64,000 bases of DNA. It comes from Pedobacter westerhofensis. Lineage in GTDB: Bacteria; Bacteroidota; Bacteroidia; Sphingobacteriales; Sphingobacteriaceae. Of the stretch, positions 42,612-51,859 are shown one piece after another. Position 1 is the stretch's first letter. Each line of letters begins with the position of its first letter. The notes beneath the pieces are model-generated. The model saw only the letters and a list, made by a program, of their open reading frames with translations, had not been told where the DNA came from and made no database searches. Position numbers and translations under genes: made by a program. The stretch spans positions 124,001-188,000 of the forward strand of contig NZ_FXTN01000006.1 of NCBI RefSeq assembly GCF_900182595.1, read 5' to 3'.

Positions 42612-43184
42612 ATGGCAAGGAATATAGAATTCGACGAAGATATGGCAATTCAAAAAGCCATGGCTGTTTTTTGGAAGAAAGGCTTTGGTGGTACCACCTT
42701 ACGGGATCTTACTGAGGCAATGGATATTAACAGCAGTAGTTTGTACAATACCATAGGTGATAAACACCAGCTATTTGTAAAATGCATCAATAACTACACA
42801 AAGAAGGGGATGGTTGCAGCAGGTGTATATTCTAAATTTGAATCTCCTCTAAAAGCAGTTAGTAGTTTTATAAACAATTCTGTCAATACAATTATTTCTG
42901 GTAATAGCTGTATGGCTATACAAACGACATTTGAACTAGCCTCCAGTGATGCTGAAGTCCAGGCTTTAATCAAGGAAAGGAGTGACTTCATTCATCAGAT
43001 GCTATTAAAACTTATTATCCGAGCGCAGGAACTAAAGGAGATAAGTGCAGAAATAGAGGCGGAAACAACAACGAATTTTATTATCAGTTCGTTCACCGGC
43101 TGGCAGGAATCTTATATCCTTCATCGCGACCCCAAAAGAATAAAAAAAATGGCTCAGTTACTTATAGGCCAAATCTCAAATTAA
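42612..43184 (+). CDS. TetR family regulator, MARNVEF clade (copy 3)
   Basis: A 190-residue regulator starting MARNIEFDEDMAIQKAMAVF, with helix-turn-helix FWKKGFGGTTLRDLTEAMDINSSSLYNTIGDKHQLF and the clade ending FTGWQESYILHRDPKRIKKMAQLLIGQIS. It closes the 38-43 kb cluster, so two TetR genes bracket the enzymes. Unlike copies 1 and 2, no good 18-bp palindrome was found in its short upstream region (42567-42611). Confidence 0.92.
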   Translation: MARNIEFDEDMAIQKAMAVFWKKGFGGTTLRDLTEAMDINSSSLYNTIGDKHQLFVKCINNYTKKGMVAAGVYSKFESPLKAVSSFINNSVNTIISGNSCMAIQTTFELASSDAEVQALIKERSDFIHQMLLKLIIRAQELKEISAEIEAETTTNFIISSFTGWQESYILHRDPKRIKKMAQLLIGQISN

Positions 43185-43197
43185 TAAATAATGTTAA

Positions 43198-43467
43198 ATG
43201 GTTTTATTTGTAATTATCCTCTCGACAATGATCAACACCTCATATGACTTAAATCAAACCCAAACAATCATGTCACGTTTTAAGAGTATTAAACAATGGA
43301 ATTGCGATTTGGAGGATGAAGATAAAGTCCTGCGTATAATAAGTACCAGAGAGATTAGCAGTACTTTAATTGCAGAATTTAGGAAGGCTGGAGTTTCCAC
43401 CCAAATCATGGAAGTGTTTAAAAAAACGGAAGACTCGAAAATTAAAGTAAGTAAAAATTCAGAGTAG
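43198..43467 (+). CDS. HMA-like small protein without a metal-binding CxxC
   Basis: An 89-residue protein, 13 bp after the TetR stop. The order strand (VLFVIIL), helix (NQTQTIMSRFKSI), strand (KQWNCDLEDEDKVLRIIS), helix (SSTLIAEFRKAGVSTQIM) fits the ferredoxin-like HMA fold, and WNCDLEDEDKVLRI is typical of small Bacteroidota HMA-like proteins. The CxxC copper motif is absent, so metal binding is unlikely. A start at 43228 is possible but would lose the first strand. Confidence 0.65.
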   Translation: MVLFVIILSTMINTSYDLNQTQTIMSRFKSIKQWNCDLEDEDKVLRIISTREISSTLIAEFRKAGVSTQIMEVFKKTEDSKIKVSKNSE

Positions 43468-44693
43468 TTTTATATATAACTTCGGTTTAGGCGTTAACTT
43501 CGTGTAACCGAATGGGGAATTGGAGTGGCGTTCAAATAATGGTGTAATGTTCTTTTCAGGCTTAAACCCAAGCTTTGTCTTGCAAAAACGGTGGTTATCT
43601 GCAACTGAATTAAACTTCGTCTAAACGTTTCCTCTATTTCCTTTTGATACTACTACATGTAGCCAATCTCGGAATCAACAGACCTGTTCCATCGGTATCC
43701 CAAAGAAAAAGCCTGGTTTTAACAAAAAAAGCTACCATTCAGGTTGTGTTTATTCGTAATGGTCTAGAATATCATTTTGTATAACAGCATTTACTCCCTT
43801 AATATATTCGGGATCAATAAGTAAAAGAATTTGCGCACCTTTAAATAGTCGGGCATGTTGAGAAAAGTCTGCTGTTGCTTCCTTAACTCACCTTGTTCCA
43901 ATCGCCCCCTCAGTTGCATTTCCGTTTTGGATAGATTAATTTGATAGAGATATTGTTGATAGATCCTGTTTTCATGAGTGAGCTCATAGTCGGTATCTCC
44001 TTTCTCACGGTCTCCTTTATAACCTTATCCCAATTCAGTAGAACGCATCTGTTAAAATTATGGCTGAAAGCTGTGCGCAGCAGCGGTGTATTTGCATCAC
44101 TAAAATCATCGGCTGTGCGATTTGGACCTTGACTGGTCGGTGCTACATATGGCACCAGCACCATGACCTCAGCCACATAAACCAGCCTAGCAGGTCTGGC
44201 CAACACCATCACCCTGGGGCAGAACCAATAATCCACCTACCAGCGCAGAATCAATAATATGTGCCATATCGGCGAAATAACTTTAATATCCTTAACAAAT
44301 AATTCTCCGAACAAACAGTAAAAAGCAAAAGATTGTTCTCGTTATATGCGCTATTCCATTAATCAAAATTTTACGGCCACACTTGGAGGACGTTAGCTCC
44401 AAACATCTCTTCCTTGATCTGCTTATCATGCAAAGTAACCAGTCATGGGTTTACAAACAAACATTGAACGTGTTTAATACATTGGAAGATTAAAACCTTT
44501 TTTGCCCTTGTTGATTGATCTCAGCAAGGGTTTCTTAAACAAGACTTCATGCATGGCTCTAAAATCCAATTTTAAATTGAATATTCGCACCGGAGGATTT
44601 CTAGATTTAATAACATAATAAATAGGTTGTCGACTTATTTCCAACTACCTTGCCAGTGAAGCGGCCTAAGGGATTTATACGTTTTACGTTACC
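43468..44693. other. 1.2-kb stretch without an intact gene
   Basis: Several frames look gene-like but are interrupted. On the plus strand 43480-43620 reads FGLGVNFV, stop, PNGELEWRSNNGVMFFSGLN, with more stops. On the minus strand 43910-44236 has a 108-codon frame (RLVYVAEVMVLVPYVAPTSQ, then LLRTAFSHNF) that I cannot assign. Near 44295-44492 a plus frame ends SWVYKQTLNVFNTLED. These are probably decayed genes at the edge of the accessory region. The hairpin at 44505-44530 follows the last. Confidence 0.5.
44505..44536 (+). terminator. Hairpin with short T-run
   Basis: CCCTTGTTGA (44505-44514) and TCAGCAAGGG (44521-44530) pair over 10 bp with one G-T pair and a 6-nt loop, followed by TTTCTT. 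It looks like a terminator left behind by the decayed region upstream. Confidence 0.55.
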
Positions 44694-45761
44694 ATGGCAA
44701 TTTCGAATCCTCATTTATATTTGGCCGATCGGTCGAATGAACTCTTTTTTATCTTTGATTTAGCGCAGGATCGATTCACCTATATGAATAATTCCTGTTT
44801 AGAATTTTTTGGGTTAAAACACATTGACATTAGCTCAAGATCACTTTTACACATGATAAATCCTGAAGACCAGAGGTATGTGCTGTCAAAATTGAAAGCA
44901 TGTATTGAAGGAAGTATTATTGCTGATGTAGAGTGTAGAATTGAAAGGGAAGGGAACCAACGATGGTTAATGATAACTCCTTTTTTGGCTAATGAGAATG
45001 AAGACAGCCTGCTTATTGGGCAAGCTGAAGACATTACATCCATTAAAGAAAAAACCGAAATACTAAACAGGCATAATAACAAAAAGAATTCTATATTAAA
45101 CATCCTCGCCCATGACCTTGCAGGCCCCATTGGCGCTATTGGTAATATCGCTACACTACTGGCTAAGGATACTAAGGAATTGAAAAGCCCTTCGGTTGAT
45201 CGCTATATTGACTTTATCAATAAGATTAGTAAAAGTAGCATTAAACTTATTCGTGATTTTTTAGACCAAGAGTTTTTAGAAAGTGCAGATGTGCATCTAT
45301 TAAAGGTAAGGACAGAATTGATTGATAAAATCAGGTCGACTACGCAGCATTATTTCGAGATGCAAAACGAGCTCAAAATCAAGTTTTCCTGTCATTCTAA
45401 TAAAGACACAGTCTTTGCAGAAATTGATGAGGATAAATTTATGCAGGTTATTAATAACCTAATCTCAAATGCATTGAAGTTTACACCTGATGGCGGAAAT
45501 ATTGATATCTATGTAAAAGAGAGTAAAAAAGAAATTTTGCTATCAATCGCAGACACTGGAATAGGAATACCGGAAAAATATCACGCGACTCTTTTTGATA
45601 AATTTAGTGCGGCTCGCAGGAGCGGTTTAAAAGGTGAACACTCCACTGGACTGGGTATGTCCATTATTAAAACTATTGTTGAATGGCATGAGGGTAAGAT
45701 CTGGTTTGAAAGCCAGGAGAATAAAGGGACAACATTTTATATTCAAATTCCAAAAGCATAA
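44694..45761 (+). CDS. PAS-domain sensor histidine kinase
   Basis: A 355-residue protein without membrane helices, so probably a cytoplasmic sensor. Residues 10-118 form a PAS domain (ELFFIFDLAQDRFTYMNNSCLEFFG, ending LLIGQAEDITSIKEK). The HisKA helix holds the phosphoacceptor His140 in NILAHDLAGPIGAIGN. The ATPase domain has the N box NNLISNALKFTPDGG, G1 ADTGIGIP and G2 GLGMSI. No response regulator gene is adjacent, so it is an orphan kinase. The signal bound by PAS is unknown. Confidence 0.93.
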   Translation: MAISNPHLYLADRSNELFFIFDLAQDRFTYMNNSCLEFFGLKHIDISSRSLLHMINPEDQRYVLSKLKACIEGSIIADVECRIEREGNQRWLMITPFLANENEDSLLIGQAEDITSIKEKTEILNRHNNKKNSILNILAHDLAGPIGAIGNIATLLAKDTKELKSPSVDRYIDFINKISKSSIKLIRDFLDQEFLESADVHLLKVRTELIDKIRSTTQHYFEMQNELKIKFSCHSNKDTVFAEIDEDKFMQVINNLISNALKFTPDGGNIDIYVKESKKEILLSIADTGIGIPEKYHATLFDKFSAARRSGLKGEHSTGLGMSIIKTIVEWHEGKIWFESQENKGTTFYIQIPKA

Positions 45762-45911
45762 TGGAATCTTACATTTAAAGGAATTTTGAACTCAAATTAC
45801 CAGGTTTTAACATTTTCAAATTTGGGAATCTATATGCAATTAGTTATTCTTAAGAATCTTAAGGCGCATAATAAACTGGTTTTTAGAGATCTAGTGATGT
45901 AGTTCAATTAA

Positions 45912-45941
45912 ACAAAAAAGCCTTGCATCTCTGCAAGGCTT
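45912..45941 (-). terminator. Rho-independent terminator of the DUF3606 gene
   Basis: AAGCCTTGCA (45918-45927) and TGCAAGGCTT (45932-45941) form a perfect 10-bp stem with a TCTC loop. On the minus strand it ends in TTTTTTGTTT, 20 nt after the DUF3606 stop. It may also serve the convergent kinase gene. Confidence 0.8.
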
Positions 45942-45961
45942 CATAAGTAGATAGTGTGTGT

Positions 45962-46138
45962 TTATTTCTTGAAATATTTTTCTACTGCTGCACGGGAACT
46001 GCCAACTTGGGCAACTGCATCCTTAATCTCTTTCGGAGTTACTCCGAACTTTTTAGCTGCATATTGGACCTCGCTTGCATCATTACTGTCGATCTTGCTG
46101 TCGTCTCTACCGTCCTGGTTCATTTTATCGTCTGACAT
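45962..46138 (-). CDS. DUF3606 family small protein
   Basis: A 58-residue protein read from the minus strand: MSDDKMNQDGRDDSKIDSND, then ASEVQYAAKKFGVTPKEIKD and AVAQVGSSRAAVEKYFKK. The order acidic N-terminus with a D-GRDDSKID-like motif, EVQYAAKKFGV, and AVAQVGSS is the DUF3606 pattern, a small family of unknown function that is usually cytosolic. A strong terminator follows. The overlapping plus-strand frame is a shadow. Confidence 0.85.
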   Translation of the reverse strand: MSDDKMNQDGRDDSKIDSNDASEVQYAAKKFGVTPKEIKDAVAQVGSSRAAVEKYFKK

Positions 46139-46331
46139 ATTTTAGATAATTGGTTCTTATAAGAAACAACTTTTGGTTGTGAGAGTTTTAAAAATTTAGA
46201 AACAGCTGTTGCGCAACAAATGCTACACTAAATGGTCAATTATTATTAAACGGTGGAATAATGATAATGACTAACATGAATACCTTCGTTTGAATGTAGG
46301 CTCATTACCATTTTGGGCAGTTCTTATATAT

Positions 46332-46595
46332 CTAAGAGTAATTAGGCTCTTCTAAAATACATTGCATGTTGTATTTCATATCATCGCTTGCCCAGGTCCA
46401 CTTATTATTAAGTATTGTCTGAACGAGTATGTCTTCTGCTCCATAGGCTTGAGGTGGCTTCCTTTGCAGGTCATTAAGGTAGAACATTATTATCCCATCA
46501 CTGTCATCAGTAAAGAATATGTAATCAAGTGTAGTTAATGATTTACAGAAGATGTCACCATATTCGTTTATAATTATTAGATCTGTAGTTTCCAT
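46332..46595 (-). CDS. Hypothetical protein, 87 residues
   Basis: The frame starts METTDLIIINEYGDIFCKSL and ends MQCILEEPNYS. It is acidic, alternates short hydrophobic strands (LDYIFFTDDSDGIIMFYL) with a helical C-terminus (AEDILVQTILNNKWTWASDD), and has no signal or membrane segment. I recognise no family. It stands alone between DUF3606 and the recombinase region and may belong to the integrated element. Confidence 0.5.
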   Translation of the reverse strand: METTDLIIINEYGDIFCKSLTTLDYIFFTDDSDGIIMFYLNDLQRKPPQAYGAEDILVQTILNNKWTWASDDMKYNMQCILEEPNYS

Positions 46596-46705
46596 ATTTT
46601 TTTATTTGCTAATACAGACTGAATCAAGGTAAAATGTACAAGGAACGTGGAATAAATAGCGAAGCGCTTATGCCGCGAAAGTCCTTTTACAGATTAACGA
46701 TTCTG

Positions 46706-46713
46706 TATCTTTG
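46706..46713 (+). promoter_or_regulatory. -7 box ahead of the recombinase genes
   Basis: TATCTTTG is an exact TAnnTTTG match. It lies 15 nt before an ATG at 46729 that opens a 59-codon frame of uncertain reality (MAADINCMIEHCHKPPNYYP), and upstream of the small gene at 46848 and the recombinase at 47062, which it probably serves. Confidence 0.5.
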
Positions 46714-46847
46714 CAATATTAAAAATGTATGGCTGCTGATATCAATTGCATGATCGAGCATTGTCATAAGCCTCCCAATTATTACCCATCTTGGGAAGAA
46801 GCCTCATTAGCTCTGCTGTATTTGCGTGAAACTATTATCGTATCCTT

Positions 46848-47012
46848 ATGGAGAATGAATTTTATGATGTGGGTGGCATCAGACCGGAAAAAGCGCAACA
46901 AATTTTAAAGCAAAATGGCATAGAGGTGACCCTTGATGAATCAAGAAACATCTTGGAATTACTAATTTTATTAGTTAACTTGTCTATGGATCAAATCCTT
47001 GATCAAGAATAA
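46848..47012 (+). CDS. Small helical protein upstream of the recombinase
   Basis: A 54-residue frame: MENEFYDVGGIRPEKAQQIL, then KQNGIEVTLDESRNILELLI and LLVNLSMDQILDQE. The pattern EKAQQILKQNGIEVTLDESRNILELL looks like two short helices joined by a turn and resembles small proteins often found just before serine recombinases in Bacteroidota elements. It is 49 bp upstream of the recombinase. A role as an excision or directionality factor is only a guess. Confidence 0.55.
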   Translation: MENEFYDVGGIRPEKAQQILKQNGIEVTLDESRNILELLILLVNLSMDQILDQE

Positions 47013-47061
47013 GCAGCCGCCTATAAAGTCGTAAAAGTCAAGTTTTAATTAATTCATTAGT

Positions 47062-48621
47062 ATGAAAAAAGTATTTCTATACATCCGCGTGAGTACAGAT
47101 GAGCAAGCAGACAAAGGCTATTCCCAACGTGATCAAAACGAACGTCTGCACCGTTATTGTCAACAAAATTCAATAGAGGTGTTGAAAACGGTTTATGAAG
47201 ATCATTCCGCTAAAACTTTTATACGCCCGCAATGGAGTAGTATGCTTACAGATCTCAAACGCGTTAAATCTAGACCGGACGCTATCCTCTTTACCAAATG
47301 GGACAGGTTCAGCAGGAACGTAAGTGAGTCCTATCAAATGATTAGTACATTATCAAAATTAGCCGTACAGCCGATATCTATTGAGCAGCCTCTAGACATG
47401 AGTATACCTGAAAGTAAAATGATGCTCGCTATATACCTCGCTGCCGGGGAGGTTGACAATGATAGAAGAGCACTAAATGTCTTCTATGGTATGCGAAGGG
47501 CAAAAAAGGAGGGTCGGTTTATGGGAACTGCTCCGTTGGGCTACAAAAATCTTTCGACTCCTGATGGAAGAAAATACATAGCTCAATTTGAACCTGAAGC
47601 AGGAATTATGAGATGGGTGTTTCAGGAAATATCCAGGAATGTATTTGCAGTGGATCAAATCCGGCAAAAAGCTAATCAGCTGGGTCTAAAATGCACTAGG
47701 ATGACTTTTTGGAGGAACATCAGAAACCCTATGTATTGTGGAAAGCTCGTGATTAAACAGCACAAAGACGAAGATGCTTATATTGTCGACGCCCAGCATG
47801 AAGGTTTGATTTCCGAAGCACTCTTTTATGACGTCCAGGACATTCTAAGTGGAAGAAAACGGGTACCGGCCGCAAAGCTAATATCCATGGAACTATTGCC
47901 TCTGCGAAATTTTCTGAAATGCAATAAATGTCAAAAGATGTTAACAGGCAGTTCGTCGAAAGGAAAGTATAAGCATTACTATTACTACCATTGTGATTCG
48001 TCTTGTGGGGTAAGGTATAACGCCGAGGAGACAAATAAGCTTTTTTTGAAACTACTTCAATCTTGGGTGATAAATCCGGCAGCTGTAGAACTCTTAAAAT
48101 TAGTAATATCCTCAGTATACAAAACTCGAACAAAATCAGAGTTCAATGCGAAAGCACTGGTGATGAATGACATCACAAAACATAATGAAAAAATTGCAAG
48201 AGCTCGGCGTTTACTTTTAGACGAAGAAATTGAGCCCTCTGATTATAAAGAGATAAAAGCTGATTGTGACGCTGTAATCGCACGTTTAGAGGTGAAACTA
48301 CAGGAGACATCTGAAACGAAAATGATCCGATTAGACATAAATAAACTAATGGATAAGATAGTCACCACCTTTTGCAACTTGGATAAAGTATTTGAAAAAG
48401 CACCCTTAAAAAAACAACGGCATATCTTGAGTTCACTTTTCCCTGAAAAAATCGATTTTGACGGAGCACAACATCGAACTCCCAGGACAAATTCAATCGC
48501 GCATATAATATGGTTGATTAACAAAGAGTTAGGCGGCTTAAAAAAAGATACAGCGCCTGATTTTCAAGCGCTGTATCGTGGGGTGGTCCCGACGAGAATC
48601 GAACTCATATCTAAAGTTTAG
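47062..48621 (+). CDS. Large serine recombinase (integrase) reading into tRNA-Arg
   Basis: A 519-residue site-specific recombinase. The N-terminal resolvase domain has the nucleophile Ser11 (YIRVSTDEQ) and the FTKWDRFSRN Arg motif. A Recombinase domain follows (residues about 165-270, GTAPLGYKN...FWRNIRNPMYCGKLV), then a zinc ribbon (CNKCQKM...CDSSCG, about 287-325) and a coiled coil (about 360-420). The last 25 or so codons are encoded by the tRNA-Arg terminator and the antisense of the tRNA itself (ending VVPTRIELISKV). The element has therefore borrowed its stop codon from the host attachment site. It marks the right edge of an integrated element. Confidence 0.93.
   Translation: MKKVFLYIRVSTDEQADKGYSQRDQNERLHRYCQQNSIEVLKTVYEDHSAKTFIRPQWSSMLTDLKRVKSRPDAILFTKWDRFSRNVSESYQMISTLSKLAVQPISIEQPLDMSIPESKMMLAIYLAAGEVDNDRRALNVFYGMRRAKKEGRFMGTAPLGYKNLSTPDGRKYIAQFEPEAGIMRWVFQEISRNVFAVDQIRQKANQLGLKCTRMTFWRNIRNPMYCGKLVIKQHKDEDAYIVDAQHEGLISEALFYDVQDILSGRKRVPAAKLISMELLPLRNFLKCNKCQKMLTGSSSKGKYKHYYYYHCDSSCGVRYNAEETNKLFLKLLQSWVINPAAVELLKLVISSVYKTRTKSEFNAKALVMNDITKHNEKIARARRLLLDEEIEPSDYKEIKADCDAVIARLEVKLQETSETKMIRLDINKLMDKIVTTFCNLDKVFEKAPLKKQRHILSSLFPEKIDFDGAQHRTPRTNSIAHIIWLINKELGGLKKDTAPDFQALYRGVVPTRIELISKV
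48541..48577 (-). terminator. Terminator of tRNA-Arg, inside the recombinase 3' end
   Basis: GATACAGCGC (48547-48556) and GCGCTGTATC (48568-48577) form a perfect 10-bp stem with an 11-nt loop, followed on the minus strand by TTTTTT. It lies 6 nt beyond the tRNA 3' end. Confidence 0.8.
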
Positions 48622-48655
48622 GAAACTTCTATTCTATCCGTTGAACTACGGGACC
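48584..48655 (-). tRNA. tRNA-Arg (anticodon CCU)
   Basis: A 72-nt cloverleaf on the minus strand. The acceptor stem GGTCCCG pairs with CGGGACC, the T arm contains GTTCGATTC, the D arm AGTTCAACGGATAGAAT, and the anticodon loop TTCCTAA gives anticodon CCT (decodes AGG). The discriminator is A, and CCA is not encoded (CCCC follows). It starts 6 bp after the metG stop on the same strand. The recombinase frame from the other side covers its 3' half, suggesting the tRNA 3' end is the integration site. Confidence 0.93.
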
Positions 48656-48661
48656 AATAAC

Positions 48662-50770
48662 CTACCTGATCACACTTCCATTCGCATGGTTTTGTAAAGG
48701 TGCCACAAAAGTAAGTTTTCCATCTGAATTTTCAGACATTAAAATCATTCCCTGAGATAAAATTCCTTTAATTTCTCTCGGGGCAAGATTTACAAGCAAA
48801 CTTACCTGCTGTCCAATCACCTCATCTGGTGTAAAATACTCGGCTATCCCTGAAACTACAGTACGCTGATCAATACCAGTATCCAATGTCAGTTTCAATA
48901 ATTTTTTAGTCTTTTCAACCTTTTCAGCAGCTATAATAGTGGCCACACGGATATCCATAGCACTAAACTGATCAAAATCAATATTTTCCTTTACAGGAGC
49001 AACCACTGCATTCGCCAGCGTATTGTCTGCTTTGCTCTGATTCAGCTTATCAATCTGCGCCTGAACCTCAGCATCCTCGATCTTATCAAATAATAATACG
49101 GGCTGATCGATAACATGATCCACAGGCAATAAGTTTGTAGTACCAGCTTCATCCCACTGGTGACCAGCAAAGTTGAGCATATTCTTCAGTTTATCAGCTG
49201 TAAATGGTAGGAAAGGCTCAATCAGAATCTCCAGGTTAGCAACAATCTGCAAACTGATATTCAGGATCGTGCGCACACGGCCCTCATCCGTTTTAATTAC
49301 TTTCCATGGTTCAGTTTCTGCCAGGTACTTATTTCCCAGGCGGGCAACGTTCATCACTTCGGTAAGCGCTTCCCTGAACCTGTAATTCTCAATAGAACTA
49401 CTGATTTTGGAAGGGTAAGCGGCAAGCTCATCAATCACTTCCTGATCCTGTGATGTTAATTCACCCAGCGCAGGCACCTTGCCATCAAAATACTTGTGTG
49501 TAAGCACAACTACCCTGTTGATGAAATTACCCAATACAGCAACCAGCTCATTGTTATTTCTCGCCTGGAAGTCTTTCCAGGTAAAATCATTATCCTTAGT
49601 CTCCGGTGCAGTGGCGGTCAGTACATAGCGCAGTACATCCTGTTTATCTTTAAATTCAACCAGATATTCGTTAAGCCATACTGCCCAGTTTTTAGACGTA
49701 GAGATCTTCTGTCCTTCCAGGTTAAGGAATTCATTTGCAGGAACATTATCAGCAAGAATATAATCACCATGCGCCATTAGCATCGCAGGGAAGATTATAC
49801 AGTGGAATACGATATTATCTTTTCCGATGAAATGTACCAGTTTAGTGGCATCATCTTTCCAGTATTCTTCCCAGTTGCCTTCTTCACCGCTGTTTTTACG
49901 GATATAATATTCATCAGCTTTAGGGTTCCAAACATCCAGTCCTGAATAGGCGAAAAGCTCTTTTGTAGCAGAGATATAACCTATGGGTGCGTCAAACCAC
50001 ACATATAATACTTTACCTTCAGCATCCTTTACAGGAACTTTAACACCCCAGTCCAAATCTCGCGTCATCGCCCTTGGCTGCAAACCGGCATTCAGCCAGC
50101 TTTGGCACTGACCGTAAACGTTCGGTTTCCATTCTTTGTGGCCCTCGATGTAGGTTCTCAGCTGATCCTCATATTTCTCCAGCGGCAGGAACCAGTTTTT
50201 CGTTTCCCTTCTTACAGGCGGCTCACCCGATAGCGTAGATTTGGGATTGATCAGGTCTGTAGCATTCAGAGTGCTCCCGCAGTTTTCGCATTGATCGCCG
50301 TAAGCGTTCTCGAAACCACATTTAGGGCAGGTACCAGTGATATATCTGTCTGCAAGAAATGACTGTGCTTTTTCATCATAATACTGTTCAGTGACTTCTT
50401 CGGTAAAAACACCTTTATCGTATAAAGTTTTGAAAAAGTCTGACGCCGTTTCATGATGAGTAGCAGAAGAGGTGCGGTGATAGATATCAAAAGATACCCC
50501 AAATTCTTTAAACGAATCCCCGATGATCTTATGGTACTTATCTACAACAACTTGTGGGGTAACACCTTCCTTTTTCGCTTTTAACGTGATCGGAACTCCG
50601 TTTTCGTCAGAGCCACATATAAACTTAACGTCTCTTTTATTTGAACGGAGATAACGCACGTAGGTATCCGCAGGTAAATAAACACCAGCTAAATGCCCGA
50701 TGTGCACAGGCCCGTTCGTATAGGGCAATGCCGCCGTAACGGTATATCTTTTTATTTTACTGTTATCCAA
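48662..50770 (-). CDS. metG: Methionyl-tRNA synthetase
   Basis: A 702-residue class I aminoacyl-tRNA synthetase. The signature [10 protein letters not shown] (about 20-29) and the KMSKS equivalent KISTSKNW are intact, and a zinc knuckle ([18 protein letters not shown]) sits in the connective domain. The Rossmann catalytic core and anticodon-binding helices are followed by a C-terminal tRNA-binding OB-fold domain (from about residue 600, [20 protein letters not shown]), as in the dimeric E. coli type. It charges tRNA-Met in the cytosol and is a core gene, marking the chromosomal side of the recombinase junction. Confidence 0.97.
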   Translation of the reverse strand: MDNSKIKRYTVTAALPYTNGPVHIGHLAGVYLPADTYVRYLRSNKRDVKFICGSDENGVPITLKAKKEGVTPQVVVDKYHKIIGDSFKEFGVSFDIYHRTSSATHHETASDFFKTLYDKGVFTEEVTEQYYDEKAQSFLADRYITGTCPKCGFENAYGDQCENCGSTLNATDLINPKSTLSGEPPVRRETKNWFLPLEKYEDQLRTYIEGHKEWKPNVYGQCQSWLNAGLQPRAMTRDLDWGVKVPVKDAEGKVLYVWFDAPIGYISATKELFAYSGLDVWNPKADEYYIRKNSGEEGNWEEYWKDDATKLVHFIGKDNIVFHCIIFPAMLMAHGDYILADNVPANEFLNLEGQKISTSKNWAVWLNEYLVEFKDKQDVLRYVLTATAPETKDNDFTWKDFQARNNNELVAVLGNFINRVVVLTHKYFDGKVPALGELTSQDQEVIDELAAYPSKISSSIENYRFREALTEVMNVARLGNKYLAETEPWKVIKTDEGRVRTILNISLQIVANLEILIEPFLPFTADKLKNMLNFAGHQWDEAGTTNLLPVDHVIDQPVLLFDKIEDAEVQAQIDKLNQSKADNTLANAVVAPVKENIDFDQFSAMDIRVATIIAAEKVEKTKKLLKLTLDTGIDQRTVVSGIAEYFTPDEVIGQQVSLLVNLAPREIKGILSQGMILMSENSDGKLTFVAPLQNHANGSVIR

Positions 50771-50810
50771 AACTATTTTTATTAATTTGTCAAAGATAAG
50801 TGTTTTACCA

Positions 50811-51713
50811 ATGATTAAACAGCCACCCTACCTAAAAAAGGGAGACAAAGTCGCTATTGTTTCTCCAGCCAAAAAATTAAAGCAATCCATAGACTATGCA
50901 ATCGCATTGCTTGAAGGCTGGGGGCTGGAAGTTATCCTCGGCAAAAGCGTATATGCCGCGCATCACCAGTTTGCCGGTAATGATGCCATGAGGGCCGAAG
51001 ACCTGCAGACTTTCCTGGATGACAAAGAAATCAAAGCGATTATTGCCGCCAGAGGGGGATATGGTACCATCAGGATTATTGATGCGCTGGATTTCTGTAC
51101 TTTCAATGATCAGCCCAAATGGGTAGTCGGTTTTAGCGATATCACTGTACTGCTTTCACACATTACCGGGACGGAACAAACGCAGAGTATCCACGGACAA
51201 ATGCCGGGGACATTCGACAATGCTTCTCCTGAATCAATCGAATCATTGAGGAAAGCACTTTTTGGAGAAGATCTTTCTTACACTTACGAAAGCGAATTCC
51301 CTAACCAACCCGGTGAGGCGGAAGGTATCCTGATTGGTGGGAACCTTAGTTTACTGGTAGCCCTTGAAGGTTCTTCATCAGCCATGGATTTTAAAGATAA
51401 AATTCTCTTTCTCGAAGATGTAGGGGAATATGAATATGCTATTGACAGGATGCTGCGCATGCTGAAACGTGGTGGAAAACTTGCAGAGCTGAAAGGGCTC
51501 ATCGTTGGCGCCTTTAACCACATTGAACTGGAGGATATCCCTTTTGGGCAGGGTGTGGAAGAAGTAATAGCAGAAATCGTCAGCGATTACAACTACCCTG
51601 TGTGTTTTAACTTCCCAGTTGGCCATATCGAGGACAACAGGGCCATGGTACTGGGAAAAATCACCCTGTTGAAAGTAGAAGAACATCAGGTGAGCTTTAA
51701 GCAGAAAAGTTAA
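50811..51713 (+). CDS. Peptidase S66 LD-carboxypeptidase
   Basis: About 300 residues from the ATG at 50811 ([20 protein letters not shown]); the frame to 50787 starts with [18 protein letters not shown] and [14 protein letters not shown] contain the nucleophile Ser (GFSD), [16 protein letters not shown] the catalytic Glu, and [15 protein letters not shown] the catalytic His of the S66 triad. The family cleaves the D-Ala from cytoplasmic muropeptides during murein recycling (LdcA) or hydrolyses peptide antibiotics (MccF). Context does not discriminate, but murein recycling is the default. Confidence 0.92.
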   Translation: MIKQPPYLKKGDKVAIVSPAKKLKQSIDYAIALLEGWGLEVILGKSVYAAHHQFAGNDAMRAEDLQTFLDDKEIKAIIAARGGYGTIRIIDALDFCTFNDQPKWVVGFSDITVLLSHITGTEQTQSIHGQMPGTFDNASPESIESLRKALFGEDLSYTYESEFPNQPGEAEGILIGGNLSLLVALEGSSSAMDFKDKILFLEDVGEYEYAIDRMLRMLKRGGKLAELKGLIVGAFNHIELEDIPFGQGVEEVIAEIVSDYNYPVCFNFPVGHIEDNRAMVLGKITLLKVEEHQVSFKQKS

Positions 51714-51803
51714 AAAGGATGCACCTGACGACTCACCCGCTCCATTCGTCTGCCCAATATTAATATCCTTAGAAATGGCAGCAACATTGGCAAGATGTGC
51801 GCA

Positions 51804-51839
51804 TAAAAAAAGGGGAGTATCTTTGCAGACATTCCCCTT
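51804..51839 (-). terminator. Rho-independent terminator of the first SusCD operon
   Basis: AAGGGGA (51810-51816) and TCCCCTT (51833-51839) form a 7-bp stem. On the minus strand it is followed by a run of T residues (complement of 51804-51809). It lies 20 nt after the stop at 51860. Confidence 0.75.
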
Positions 51840-51859
51840 CTATTTGCAAATCAAATCAG

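Noticed and set aside
45954..46145. 63-codon plus-strand frame
   Set aside because: The opposite strand encodes a DUF3606 protein with a good terminator, so the plus frame is a shadow.
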